Shown in pieces: positions 45,247 to 54,757 of a stretch of DNA of 56,965 nt (the stretch's first letter is position 1; each line of letters opens with the position of its first letter). The translations under genes and the position numbers were made by a program. This stretch comes from Geosporobacter subterraneus DSM 17957 (GTDB lineage Bacteria > Bacillota > Clostridia > Peptostreptococcales > Thermotaleaceae). The DNA is taken from contig NZ_FQZV01000028.1 in assembly GCF_900142145.1 (NCBI RefSeq), forward strand, positions 1 to 56,965, in the 5' to 3' direction. A model generated the notes under the pieces. The model had not been told where the DNA came from. It worked only from the letters and a program-made list of their open reading frames with translations, and ran no database searches.

Positions 45247-45344
45247 TGTTGAAAATAGAGGAAAAATGTCTAATACCTAGAATATATACATAGAAAATAA
45301 GCATCCGTAGGTCAGTGTGCAGATGAATATTGGGAGGGATACAT

Positions 45345-45794
45345 ATGGCAGAAAAACAATATGTTATTTTCCGTTTAGGAAAAGAAGAGTATGGTGTTGA
45401 AATTGTAAATGTAAAAGAAATATGCGAATATAAAGAAAGTGTGAAGGTACCGAATACACCAAAATTTGTTGATGGAATTATTAATCTAAGAGGGGATATT
45501 ACACCAATCATCAATCTAAAGAAGCGGTTTCATTTGGCTGAAGGGGATATCAATTCCGATACCAGAATTATTGTAATAAATATTCAGAACCGACAAGTTG
45601 GATTTATCGTTGATGAAGCATCACAGGTGCTTAGAATTAGTGAAGAAGATATTGAACCTGCACCAGACCTAGTGGCAGGAGTAGATAGAAAATATATTAT
45701 CGGCGTAGGTAAACTTGCTGATCGTATTATCCTGTTATTAGATTTAGAATATATCCTTTCAGAGGATGAAAAGGAGAAAATTCAAAGCATATAA
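45345..45794 (+). CDS. cheW: CheW-like chemotaxis coupling protein
   Basis: 149 residues covering the whole CheW beta-barrel: YVIFRLGKEEYGVEIVNVKEI at the start, PKFVDGIINLRGDITPIINL and RIIVINIQNRQVGFIVDEAS later. CheW links chemoreceptors to the CheA kinase. It stands alone here with no cheA or receptor, so it may serve one encoded elsewhere. The ATG at 45345 has gggaggg upstream and is preferred over the frame at 45330. Confidence 0.88.
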   Translation: MAEKQYVIFRLGKEEYGVEIVNVKEICEYKESVKVPNTPKFVDGIINLRGDITPIINLKKRFHLAEGDINSDTRIIVINIQNRQVGFIVDEASQVLRISEEDIEPAPDLVAGVDRKYIIGVGKLADRIILLLDLEYILSEDEKEKIQSI

Positions 45795-45973
45795 GAAATG
45801 CTGGTACTCAGCCGTCATTTTTTGTATTTTTACTTCTATTATCATAATAAGGAGATGAAAAAGAGATTATTCTGTAAATAAAAATAATTTATTTGACAAC
45901 AGGTTAGCCTAAAATTCATCCCTATAGATAGTATATAATTCATATATATATACAACATATGGGGGTGCCGCTA

Positions 45974-46468
45974 ATGAAGAAGGGGTTATTAGTATTTCTA
46001 ATGCTCATTGCGATATTTGTCCATGGAAAATTAATTTTTGCAAATGAAAGCAAGACAGAAGAGAACATAGAAAAGAATGTAGAAAATATGGGCAGTGAGT
46101 TGGTTTTAATTGAGAATTTATTTAGGGAAAGAACGCATATATGGAATGACTTATATGAAAGCAACAGAAAGTTGGAGTTCTATAAGGAAAAGTTAAGTCA
46201 GGTGGTAGCTGAGCCTTTGTTAGCTTTTGATCTGGGGGTTTTAGAATCTTTGCTGAATGATCCTACAGATTTAGATAGAGTGCTGGAAGTAAATGTAGTT
46301 CAACTTGAGGATTTATACTACGGAAAAACCAATATGATATCAACAGCAACGATTTTATGGAAAATGAAAGGATTAGAAGCACAATATGTTGAAGAAATAA
46401 GATATAAGGTTATCCTGGTAAAGGACAAAGGAGTTTGGAAGCTGAGTGATTATAGCGTTATTCAATAA
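45974..46468 (+). CDS. Secreted or lipid-free exported protein of unknown function, 164 residues
   Basis: The N-terminus is a signal peptide (KKGLLVFLMLIAIFVHGKLIF, cleavage probably after FA near residue 23). The mature part is acidic and mostly helical at first (about 30-95) and then beta-type (TATILWKMKGLEAQYVEEIR, VILVKDKGVWKLSDYSVI), a pattern like NTF2-type or SnoaL-type domains with a C-terminal sheet. I cannot assign it. The ATG at 45974 has gggggtg upstream. It is a single gene with a terminator. Confidence 0.65.
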   Translation: MKKGLLVFLMLIAIFVHGKLIFANESKTEENIEKNVENMGSELVLIENLFRERTHIWNDLYESNRKLEFYKEKLSQVVAEPLLAFDLGVLESLLNDPTDLDRVLEVNVVQLEDLYYGKTNMISTATILWKMKGLEAQYVEEIRYKVILVKDKGVWKLSDYSVIQ

Positions 46469-46497
46469 AAGACTGCAATTAAAGCAGTCTTTTGATT
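46467..46497 (+). terminator. Rho-independent terminator
   Basis: A 10-bp stem aaaagactgc/gcagtctttt with loop aattaaa, followed by tgattttt. Confidence 0.85.
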
Positions 46498-46724
46498 TTT
46501 GTCACGATAAAACTGGTTCAACGCAAAAAGTAAAAGATGGAAGCTATATAATTTCAAGAAATGACAGATATAGATAATTAGTACTATTTTCTTGAAATTG
46601 TAAATAAATTATGATAGAAAACAGGAGGATTATGCACTATAAATGCAGAATTTAGATACACGGATCAGTATAATAAGATGTATTATGTCGAAACAATAAT
46701 ATCCAGTAGGTTAGAGGTGCAGGT

Positions 46725-47900
46725 ATGTATAAACCTTCTTTAGACGTAAAGAAATTAAATGATATTGTGAAAAACACCATTGATTCTCTCGAAAAGGGGA
46801 AAAAAGAGATATTTGACATTGCAGAAAGCGCCAGAAATGAGTGTAGAAGTGCTGAACAGGATTTGGAATCCATAAAAAGGGCTGCATCTCAGTTGATAGA
46901 AGAAGTAGACATGTTGGTCATGTTGGAAAAGAAAAGCAGGCAAAAGCTTGTGTTGGTAAGTAAGGATTTTAAGAAGTTTACAGAGCAGGATATCAAGGCT
47001 GCTTATGAAGAAGCCAAGGACTTGCAAATCAAAATGACCCTTAAGCGTCAGGAAGAAAGAGAGCTAATCAAGAGAAGAGGCGAGTTGGAGCGTAGACTGA
47101 AAAATGCTTATGAAGTGGTTAAAAAAGCAGAGCGGCTTGTATCACAAGTAGGCGTTGCTATGGGATATTTAAGCGGCAACTTGAGAGATGTATTTGAACA
47201 ACTAGAGGATATCCAGCAAAAGCAAGTAATGGGGATAAAAATCATTAAAGCTCAAGAAGAAGAACGACAAAGGGTTGCCAGAGACATTCATGACGGACCG
47301 GCTCAATCTATGGCCAATGTAGTTATTAAGGCTGAGATTTGTGAGAAGCTCATAGACCGAGACATAGAGAAAACAAAGTATGAACTAAATCAGTTAAAAA
47401 ACTTTGTAAGAGATGCACTGAAGGATCTGAGAAAAATCATATATGATTTACGACCTATGTCGCTGGACGATTTGGGATTGGTCCCGACAATACAAAGGTT
47501 TATTATTAACTTTGAGGACGAAACAAAAATTAATGTCAATTTTTCAGTAATGGCTAAGGGGCTCTCCATTGATTCAATTATTCAGCTTTCCGTTTTTCGT
47601 ATTGTACAGGAAGCTTTGCACAATATTAATAAGCATGCTAAAGCCAGTACTGTTGTGATAAAACTTGAAGTAATGCATAAAAACATAAACATGATTATAA
47701 TTGATGATGGTGTTGGATTCAATGTAGAGGAAGCTTTTAGGGCGACGAAAGAAGAAAGTAGTTATGGACTATTCATTATGCGGGAGAGAGTAGAATTATT
47801 GAAAGGGACTATTGAAATTAGCAGTGATATCGGTAAAGGAACAAGAATTCGAGTAAGTATTCCTTTAGGTGAAGAGGAGGAATTATATGATAAAAAGTAA
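46725..47900 (+). CDS. degS: DegS-like sensor histidine kinase
   Basis: 391 residues, soluble. The first half (about 1-170) is a long coiled-coil sensor region typical of DegS. The HisKA_3 phospho-acceptor His is in RVARDIHDGPAQSMAN at residue 189. The ATP domain follows (HNINKHA, DDGVGF, YGLFIMRERVELLKG). It forms an operon with the response regulator, overlapping it by 14 bases. The family controls exoenzymes, motility and stress responses. The specific signal is unknown. The ribosome-binding site is gaggtgc. Confidence 0.88.
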   Translation: MYKPSLDVKKLNDIVKNTIDSLEKGKKEIFDIAESARNECRSAEQDLESIKRAASQLIEEVDMLVMLEKKSRQKLVLVSKDFKKFTEQDIKAAYEEAKDLQIKMTLKRQEERELIKRRGELERRLKNAYEVVKKAERLVSQVGVAMGYLSGNLRDVFEQLEDIQQKQVMGIKIIKAQEEERQRVARDIHDGPAQSMANVVIKAEICEKLIDRDIEKTKYELNQLKNFVRDALKDLRKIIYDLRPMSLDDLGLVPTIQRFIINFEDETKINVNFSVMAKGLSIDSIIQLSVFRIVQEALHNINKHAKASTVVIKLEVMHKNINMIIIDDGVGFNVEEAFRATKEESSYGLFIMRERVELLKGTIEISSDIGKGTRIRVSIPLGEEEELYDKK

Positions 47901-48543
47901 AATTAAAGTTTTAATTGCGGATGATCATGCGCTTATGAGACAGGGACTAAAGCAAATTCTAGAACTTGAAGAAGATATTGAGGTAGTTGGATTAGCAGTA
48001 AATGGTGAGGATACGATAAAAAAGGCGCAGCAGCTAAAACCACATATTATTTTACTGGATATCAATATGCCTCAAATGAATGGCATACAAGCCCTACGGA
48101 GATTAAAAGATATGGGCGTCGATGCCCGCATCATTATGTTAACGATTCATGAGGATAAGGAATATCTTTTTGAGACGATTAATTTAGGTGCCTCAGGATA
48201 TGTCTTAAAAGATGCAGAATCTTCAAGCTTAACAAAGGCCATTCGAGACGTATATGCCGGTGATTCCTACATACATCCTTCTCTGGCTTCTTCCCTGGTA
48301 CGTGAATTTAATAAAAGAGGGGTAAATGACGAAGACTTTAAACGAGAGCGATTGACCAGAAGAGAATATGAAGTACTTATTCTTATTGCTGAAGGACAGA
48401 ACAACAAAGAAATTGCTGAAAGCCTATTCATTAGCGAAAAAACTGTAAAAAATCACGTTTCCAATATATTTAAAAAGATAGATGTAAATGATAGAACTCA
48501 AGCTGCAATTTATGCCTACAAGCATAATATCAAAAAGATCTAA
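47887..48543 (+). CDS. degU: DegU-like response regulator (NarL/FixJ type)
   Basis: 218 residues. The receiver domain has IADDHALMR, phospho-Asp in IILLDINMPQ and Lys in GYVLKDA. The C-terminal LuxR-type helix-turn-helix reads LTRREYEVLILIAEGQNNKEI then SEKTVKNHVSNIFKKI. ATG 47887 follows gaggaggaattat inside the kinase gene. Partner of DegS. Confidence 0.9.
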   Translation: MIKSKIKVLIADDHALMRQGLKQILELEEDIEVVGLAVNGEDTIKKAQQLKPHIILLDINMPQMNGIQALRRLKDMGVDARIIMLTIHEDKEYLFETINLGASGYVLKDAESSSLTKAIRDVYAGDSYIHPSLASSLVREFNKRGVNDEDFKRERLTRREYEVLILIAEGQNNKEIAESLFISEKTVKNHVSNIFKKIDVNDRTQAAIYAYKHNIKKI

Positions 48544-48561
48544 ATTAGATCTTTTTTTATT
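48533..48561 (+). terminator. Rho-independent terminator after degU
   Basis: Arms aaaagatct and agatctttt around aaatt, overlapping the stop codon, followed by a T-rich run. Confidence 0.85.
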
Positions 48562-48671
48562 GTAAAAATATTGATTATCCATGGTAAAAGTGGAAAAATT
48601 ATAATAAAATGAAATTGTACATAAACACAAAAAAATAATCATATATATAGTAAAATTTGTACGGGGAGGCG

Positions 48672-50105
48672 ATGAAAGTGTCAGATAATTTAATTGGCAA
48701 GGAATTGAAGCGTAGAATATTCCGAGCGTTTAAAAACGGGTGGGATCTACTGGATGATAAGGAAAGTGAGGCCCTATTCAAATTAAATGAAGAATATAAG
48801 ACTTTTTTAGACAAAGGAAAGACCGAAAGAGAATGTATACATGAAATCATACAAACCGCAAGAGACAATGGATATATTTCTCTAGAAGAATTAATTATAG
48901 GAAACCAAAGGCTGGAGCCAGGAACAAAAATCTATGTGAATAATCGGGATAAAGCTGCTGTGATGATCGTTATCGGCAGTGAACCAATCGAAGCAGGTAT
49001 GCATATCATTGGAGCCCATGTAGATGTGCCAAGATTAGATTTAAAACCAAATCCACTATACGAGGATGGCGGCTTGGCCTTTTTTAAAACCCATTATTAC
49101 GGAGGAATCAAAAAGTATCAATGGACAGCTATACCATTAGCACTCCACGGCGTTGTGATAAAGAAAAACGGCGAGAAAATAAATATCGTTATTGGAGAGG
49201 ATGAAAAGGATCCTGTTTTTTTCATAACAGATTTATTGCCCCACCTTGCGAAGGATCAACTGGAAAAAAAGTTGAATGAAGGTGTTACAGGAGAGGGACT
49301 CAATATTTTAGTTGGGAGTATCCCATTTAGAGACTATGAAATAAAGGAACGCGTTAAGCTAAACATTATGAGACTTTTATATGAAAAATACGGGATTGAT
49401 GAAGAGGATTTCTTTATAGCAGAAATCGAGGCAGTGCCAGCGGGAAAGGCTAAAGATGTTGGTTTTGACAGCAGTATGGTAGGTGCCCATGGCCATGATG
49501 ATCGGGTATGTGCATTTACTGCACTCAAAGCAATACTCGGGATCGAAGTGCCCAATAAAACTGCTGTAGCGTTATTTGTTGACAAAGAGGAAGTTGGAAG
49601 TATGGGCAATACAGGAATGGAATCCAGATTTTTTGAAAACACAGTGGCAGAGCTTCTAATGTTGCAAAATCAAGGCCCTGTTGAAATTTTGATAAGACGG
49701 GCAATGGCAAATTCAAAGGTGCTTTCAGGAGATGTAGGCGCTGCCTTTGACCCTAATTATCCGGATGTATTAGATAAGAGAAATGCGGCATATGCAGGCA
49801 AGGGTGTTATTTTGATGAAATATACCGGCGTACGTGGAAAAAGTGGTTCTAATGATGCGAATGCAGAGTTTTTAGCGGAGGTTCGGAATATATTTAATCG
49901 TAATGGGGTGCTGTGGCAGGTAGGAGAATTAGGTAAAGTTGACCAGGGTGGCGGAGGCACGATAGCCTACATACTGGCCAACTATGGTGCGGATGTAGTT
50001 GATTGCGGGGTTCCGGTATTGAGCATGCATGCGCCTATGGAGATCGTCAGCAAGGCAGACGTATACATGACTTATAAGGCTTATCAAGCCTTTTACAAAG
50101 CATAA
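48672..50105 (+). CDS. M18-family metallo-aminopeptidase
   Basis: 477 residues. The co-catalytic zinc site is in GAHVDVPRLDL, with the other ligands and the catalytic Glu in HGHDDRVCAF and VDKEEVGSMGNTG, and the C-terminal SMHAPMEI His. It removes N-terminal (mostly acidic) amino acids from peptides in the cytosol. The start is ambiguous: ATG 48672 is only 2 bases after ggggagg, while GTG 48678 is 8 bases after it and would give a protein two residues shorter. It is a single gene with a bidirectional terminator at its end. Confidence 0.88.
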   Translation: MKVSDNLIGKELKRRIFRAFKNGWDLLDDKESEALFKLNEEYKTFLDKGKTERECIHEIIQTARDNGYISLEELIIGNQRLEPGTKIYVNNRDKAAVMIVIGSEPIEAGMHIIGAHVDVPRLDLKPNPLYEDGGLAFFKTHYYGGIKKYQWTAIPLALHGVVIKKNGEKINIVIGEDEKDPVFFITDLLPHLAKDQLEKKLNEGVTGEGLNILVGSIPFRDYEIKERVKLNIMRLLYEKYGIDEEDFFIAEIEAVPAGKAKDVGFDSSMVGAHGHDDRVCAFTALKAILGIEVPNKTAVALFVDKEEVGSMGNTGMESRFFENTVAELLMLQNQGPVEILIRRAMANSKVLSGDVGAAFDPNYPDVLDKRNAAYAGKGVILMKYTGVRGKSGSNDANAEFLAEVRNIFNRNGVLWQVGELGKVDQGGGGTIAYILANYGADVVDCGVPVLSMHAPMEIVSKADVYMTYKAYQAFYKA

Positions 50106-50138
50106 TAACCGGTTGAACCGGTTATTATATTTTTTTGA
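50102..50138. terminator. Bidirectional terminator between the peptidase and LysR genes
   Basis: Near-perfect palindrome of 27 bases (ataataaccggtt..aaccggttattat), followed by tatttttttg. It lies between two convergent genes. Confidence 0.85.
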
Positions 50139-51039
50139 TAATATTTGGATCCCTGTGTTCAATGACGTAGTTTTTAAAAGTTTCCGCCAAAGGAGACAAA
50201 GTACGGTGCCGATGATAGGTAAAATAGAAACTGCGATGCAAATCCAGATCTTCTATTTGTATTTTCTTTAAAAGCTTAAATTTAACTTCATCTACGATGG
50301 AAAGCTCTGATACCACAGATAATCCCAGCCCCAATCGGACACATTCTTTAATCGTTTCTGTATTTTCTACATAAGCAACCACATCTAGATTCTCGATGGT
50401 GACATCTTGTAACTGAAGGGCGCGTTCAAATATTTTTCTCGTGCCGGACCCTTCTTCGCGAAGGATTAATTTACTGTTTTTCAAGGTTTTGATGGAGATG
50501 GAATCCATAGTTGTATAAGGTTCTGTGTATGGTGCGATAACTACCAACCGATCTTCCATAAGGTTTATATAGTTAAGCTGTTTTTTGTCTTCCCGAGCAC
50601 CTACGATGCCGAAGTCAATTTCACCGCTAATAATAGAATCTACTACTTGAAGTGAATCGAAATGGAGCAAATGATATTTTACATCAGGATAAATTTTATG
50701 AAAGGAATTTAACAGTTGGGGAAGAATATATTGTTCAGGAGTAGTACTCGTAGCAATTTCAAGGGTGCCTTCTATTTTGCCTTTAAATTGCTCTAGATTA
50801 AAGAGTGCCAATTCCCGCTTATTCAGTATGTCCAAAGCGTGAGCATATAGGATCTCACCGGCTTTTGTTAATGTAACCTTTTTGTTGGTGCGATTAATTA
50901 ATATTGTACCTAACTGATTTTCTAAATTTTGTATGTGGTTGCTGATCGTAGGCTGTGTTAAAAATAAATAATCCGCTGCTTTCGAAAAGCTTTTGAATTT
51001 TGCAATAGCCACAAATGTTTCCAGCTGGCGAAAGTCCAT
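50125..51039 (-). CDS. LysR-family regulator, similar to the selenium-metabolism-associated group
   Basis: 304 residues. The helix-turn-helix is MDFRQLETFVAIAKFKSFS then AADYLFLTQPTISNHIQNLE, and the substrate-binding domain starts near residue 90 (GTLEIATSTTPEQYILPQLL). The N-terminal third strongly recalls the LysR proteins that NCBI describes as selenium-metabolism-associated, found in selenium-using anaerobes. That match is from memory. The target is unknown. The upstream region (51040-51237) is divergent with the AlbA_2 gene, which might be regulated by it. Confidence 0.8.
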   Translation of the reverse strand: MDFRQLETFVAIAKFKSFSKAADYLFLTQPTISNHIQNLENQLGTILINRTNKKVTLTKAGEILYAHALDILNKRELALFNLEQFKGKIEGTLEIATSTTPEQYILPQLLNSFHKIYPDVKYHLLHFDSLQVVDSIISGEIDFGIVGAREDKKQLNYINLMEDRLVVIAPYTEPYTTMDSISIKTLKNSKLILREEGSGTRKIFERALQLQDVTIENLDVVAYVENTETIKECVRLGLGLSVVSELSIVDEVKFKLLKKIQIEDLDLHRSFYFTYHRHRTLSPLAETFKNYVIEHRDPNIIKKI

Positions 51040-51237
51040 AAAATCACTCCAATATCTTTTTTCATAAATTTATCTTATCATGTAGCAGTATTTATATCAA
51101 ACTGAAAATTAGAATCCAAATGAGACGGTTTTGACCGGAGAAGGTTTTTGTTCGTATAATGCTTGATAAAGCTTAAAATATTTTAGAGTAAATTTGCATA
51201 ATAATAACTAGATCAATCTGTGCGAAGGGATGATTCC

Positions 51238-52407
51238 ATGGATCTTCAAAGACTAAAGTTTCTGATAAAGCAGAGAGAAGGTACAAAGCTGGATTTTAAA
51301 GAAAGTCTAAACCTGGATACAGAATCCGGGAAGAAGGAATTCGCTAAAGATATTATTGCTATTGCCAACAGTCTAGGAGGACGAGGTTATATTATTGTTG
51401 GTATTAAAGACAAGAGTAAAAAGATAATCGGAATCAACCCTGACGAATTTGTGGAAGAGAGAATTCAACAGATCATTAGTTATCGCTGTGATCCTCCTAT
51501 AAATGTAAGAGTTGAGCACGTTCTGTATGAACACTGTCACATCGGAGTTATCACCATATTTAAAAGTGGGCAAAAGCCTCATCAAATGAGACAGACCGGT
51601 GCATTCTATATACGACGGGGATCTACAACCGATTTTGCCAGGAGAGATGAGATTGCAAGCATGTTTCAAGAGGCAGGTCTTATTAACAATGAATTAATAC
51701 CTGTCTACCATAGTGATATTGGAGATTTAGATAAGAACAATATCAATCACTATCTCAGCAAGATTGGAATGGTCGTAGAGGAATCTTTAGAAAAAGAGGT
51801 ATGGCATAATATGGGCATTTTACATATGGATGCAGAGACAGGAAAGGCATATCCTACAGTGGGGGGGCTGCTTCTGTTTAGCAATTATCCTCAGAATTAT
51901 CTGCCCCATGCTGCAATAAGATTTGTTCTTTTCAAAGATGGAGATAAGACTACCCATAGGATCACAGGAAATTTGATTCATTTGCTGGAGGAATGCAATC
52001 AGCGGATTCGGAATTTCTTTTCAGGGCAGGATTACCCGACAGAGAGTGTTTATGAGTGTATTATAAATGCGGTAATACACCGGGATTATTTTGATATTAC
52101 GAGGGATATCGTTGTGGCAGTCAGTGATTACAAAATTGAAATCAGCAATCCTGGCGCGTTGGCGAAGGGTAATACGATGGAATCTGTATTTAGGGATCAT
52201 AACCACTCCGTAAGAAATAAGTGGCTGTATGAACGGCTGATGATATTGGATGATAATCATAGGATTTTACGAAAAGGAATGAATTTGAACAGAATCAATA
52301 AGTTGTTTGCAAAAACCGGTGGTGTGCGGATCATCAATCTGGAAAAAAGAAATCTATTTAAAGTCATATTACCTGGAATGAACCAAATTAAAAAAAAGGA
52401 TAAGTAA
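51238..52407 (+). CDS. AlbA_2-domain ATP-binding protein (schlafen-like)
   Basis: 389 residues. The N-terminal AlbA_2 domain (about 8-125) has LDFKESLNLD, AIANSLGGRGYIIVGIKD and HQMRQTGAFYIRRGST. The middle (about 170-260) is a linker with GGLLLFS. The C-terminal GHKL-type ATPase region holds ESVYECIINAVIHRDYF, with Asn as magnesium ligand, and YKIEISNPGAL. Proteins of this build are regulators or DNA-processing enzymes of poorly known function. ATG 51238 has gaaggg 8 bases upstream. A longer frame from 51220 is possible but weaker. Its stop is one base away from the convergent transporter gene. Confidence 0.82.
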   Translation: MDLQRLKFLIKQREGTKLDFKESLNLDTESGKKEFAKDIIAIANSLGGRGYIIVGIKDKSKKIIGINPDEFVEERIQQIISYRCDPPINVRVEHVLYEHCHIGVITIFKSGQKPHQMRQTGAFYIRRGSTTDFARRDEIASMFQEAGLINNELIPVYHSDIGDLDKNNINHYLSKIGMVVEESLEKEVWHNMGILHMDAETGKAYPTVGGLLLFSNYPQNYLPHAAIRFVLFKDGDKTTHRITGNLIHLLEECNQRIRNFFSGQDYPTESVYECIINAVIHRDYFDITRDIVVAVSDYKIEISNPGALAKGNTMESVFRDHNHSVRNKWLYERLMILDDNHRILRKGMNLNRINKLFAKTGGVRIINLEKRNLFKVILPGMNQIKKKDK

Positions 52408-52408
52408 A

Positions 52409-53329
52409 TTATCCATTTTTATAATGTTTGCAGGAATTGCATTTTTCATAATCTTTTTCAGAGCAGGGATTCACATGAATGAGCACATCTTTTACATCAG
52501 GGATTTTTTCCAGTACAGAGTGTTTAGCCTGACCAGCTAAATGATGCCCTTGTTCCACGGTTATTAAGGGGTCAACACATATTTTCATATCTACTAAAAT
52601 CTGAACCCCATATTTTCTGGCCTTTACATCATGTACCGAGCGAACACCCTCTACAGACATAGAAATCTGCCTAATCTCATCCATAACCTCTTTTGGAGGT
52701 GCAGTATCCATCAATTGATGGAGTGCTTCCAAGTAAATGGAAATAGCAGCTTTGATAATCATTGCCGAAACGACGATACCTGCTATTGGGTCTAATATAG
52801 GATAACCGTAAATTGCACCTGTTATGCCGATAAGGGCTGCAATTGAGGAAAAGGCATCGGTTCGATGATGCCAAGCGTCAGCAATCAAAGCCTGACTTTT
52901 TATTTTTTTGCCTATACCTACAGTATAACGATACATCCATTCCTTAAAGATAATCGAAATAAGTGCTGTCCATACAGCGATAGTATTTGGAGGTTCTAGA
53001 GCAGGGTCTTTTAAAGTATTGTATGCTGATAGGCCAATTCCCAGCGCAGTAACCACCAGCAGAATAGCAATAAGTTTTGAAACGATGGACTCCGCTTTGC
53101 CGTGACCATAGTGGTGTTCTTCATCAGGAGGGCGATGTGAGATCTTTAGGCCATGCAGGACAATGGTGGTTGCTAATATATCAGATCCAGAGTGAAAGGC
53201 ATCGGCAACCATGGCGGTACTGCCTGCTATATAGCCTACCGTTGCTTTAAGGGCAGTCAATAGGACATTTCCAATAATATTCATCAAAGAGGTTCTTCTG
53301 CCGATCTGAAATCTTTGATTGTCATCCAT
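52409..53329 (-). CDS. Cation diffusion facilitator (CDF) family metal exporter
   Basis: 306 residues with six hydrophobic segments (about 15-190). The metal-binding pairs are in ADAFHSGSD and ADAWHHRTD, and a C-terminal cytoplasmic metallochaperone-like domain follows (about 205-290). It exports Zn, Mn, Fe or Co in exchange for protons. The last 20 residues are unusual: they contain CSEKDYEKCNSCKHY, with three Cys and a His, a probable extra metal-binding tail. A weak start region lies near the divergent PocR kinase gene. Confidence 0.88.
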   Translation of the reverse strand: MDDNQRFQIGRRTSLMNIIGNVLLTALKATVGYIAGSTAMVADAFHSGSDILATTIVLHGLKISHRPPDEEHHYGHGKAESIVSKLIAILLVVTALGIGLSAYNTLKDPALEPPNTIAVWTALISIIFKEWMYRYTVGIGKKIKSQALIADAWHHRTDAFSSIAALIGITGAIYGYPILDPIAGIVVSAMIIKAAISIYLEALHQLMDTAPPKEVMDEIRQISMSVEGVRSVHDVKARKYGVQILVDMKICVDPLITVEQGHHLAGQAKHSVLEKIPDVKDVLIHVNPCSEKDYEKCNSCKHYKNG

Positions 53330-53514
53330 ATATACATTTCCTTCCTAATTTGTGAATCATTTTGAATATAGCTTTCTATTAAAATATTATACCCAGCAAT
53401 GCTGATTTCATTAAGAATATTTTTTAGGATTATAAAAAATAAGTGAAGGAATTTAAGAAATTGAATCGAATTATGAAAATAAAGAAAATTACAATATCTC
53501 TAGGAGGAAAAGGT

Positions 53515-54741
53515 ATGCAGGGCATATTTCATCTAAGAGATGTTATTGATGTGGAAATATTACAGGAGATACAGGACAAGTTTGCTGAAGCCACTGGCTT
53601 TGCAGCGGTAACAGTAGACTACCAAGGAAAGCCGGTTACGAACTATAGTAACTTTTCTAGATTCTGTAAACTAATTCGCTTGAATAATCGTTGTAGAGAA
53701 GTATGTGAACAATCTGATGCACACGGCGGTTTAGAAGCTGCAAGGACAGGTAAAACCTATATTTATCGATGCCATACAGGTTTAGTGGATTTTGCAGCGC
53801 CGATCATTGTACAAGGACAATTTCTAGGCTCTATTATGGCCGGACAAGTACTGGTAGAGGAAAGTAAATTGCTTACATTAGATAACATCGTTAAGAAAGT
53901 AGCAGGTTGGGATCAAAATCAGGAGATTTTAGATGCATATAATGAGATTGCTGTGATTCCCTTTGACAAAATTGTTGCAGCTGCAGAAATGATGTTTCTC
54001 GTTTCAAATTATATTGTAGAAAAGGGAATTATCAACATTGTTCAGCAAGAGCTGCACAACAAGAATATCAAGCTAATGGAAGAAATGAAGGCAAGAATAG
54101 AACTGGAAAAGGCATTGAAAGATTCAGAACTAAAGACCCTGCAGTCTCAGATCAACCCTCATTTTTTATTTAATGCACTAAACACCATAGGCAGATTGGC
54201 ACTGATTGAAAAAGCAGATAGAACCCAGGAAACCGTTTTTTTATTGGCAGAGATGCTTCGTTATACACTGAAGAAGGTCAATCAAATAGTGACGTTAGAG
54301 GATGAAGTATTACATATTGAAAGATATTTAAAGATTCAAAGCATCCGTTTTGGAAGCAGGATTAAATTTCATATTCATATTCCCGATGAACTAAAGGATA
54401 TAAAAATACCCTTTATGACCTTACAGCCCATCATCGAGAATGCAATTAATCATGGGTTAGAAACGAAGGAGTCTGGCGGAACAATAAAAGTAGAGGGACT
54501 ATTTTCGGGCAAGGATGTGATCATCATTATTTGTGATGATGGTATAGGAATACCCCCCAGTAAACTTTCATTGATTTTGAAGGAAAACAATAAGAATATC
54601 TCGGGAAAGAGCACTACCGGGATTGGAATTAGTAATGTACATCAAAGATTAATTCATTATTACGGGCCTGAGTATGGAGTATATATAGAGAGCCAGCCCA
54701 GTGAAGGGACAAAGGTACAGCTAAGAATACCAAGGCAATGA
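53515..54741 (+). CDS. PocR-domain sensor histidine kinase (LytS/YesM-type core)
   Basis: 408 residues, soluble. The N-terminal PocR ligand domain (about 1-165) contains FHLRDVIDVEILQEIQDKFA, the Cys-rich block FCKLIR..CREVCEQSD, and YRCHTGL. A coiled-coil linker is followed by the kinase with the phospho-acceptor His in INPHFLFNALNTI and the ATP site NAINHG and DDGIGIP. In Pdu clusters, PocR domains sense 1,2-propanediol or related alcohols. ATG 53515 follows aggaggaaaaggt and is preferred over the frame from 53443. Its partner regulator lies 16 bases downstream, and a microcompartment operon after that, which it probably controls. Confidence 0.85.
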   Translation: MQGIFHLRDVIDVEILQEIQDKFAEATGFAAVTVDYQGKPVTNYSNFSRFCKLIRLNNRCREVCEQSDAHGGLEAARTGKTYIYRCHTGLVDFAAPIIVQGQFLGSIMAGQVLVEESKLLTLDNIVKKVAGWDQNQEILDAYNEIAVIPFDKIVAAAEMMFLVSNYIVEKGIINIVQQELHNKNIKLMEEMKARIELEKALKDSELKTLQSQINPHFLFNALNTIGRLALIEKADRTQETVFLLAEMLRYTLKKVNQIVTLEDEVLHIERYLKIQSIRFGSRIKFHIHIPDELKDIKIPFMTLQPIIENAINHGLETKESGGTIKVEGLFSGKDVIIIICDDGIGIPPSKLSLILKENNKNISGKSTTGIGISNVHQRLIHYYGPEYGVYIESQPSEGTKVQLRIPRQ

Positions 54742-54757
54742 ATGAGGAGATTAATTT

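Noticed and set aside
45893-45940. TTGACA and TATAAT upstream of the secreted protein gene (45974)
   Set aside because: The two boxes are about 37 bases apart, too far for a sigma-A promoter.
46644-46700. Short plus-strand frame of 18 residues upstream of degS
   Set aside because: Too short, weak ribosome-binding site and no recognisable family.
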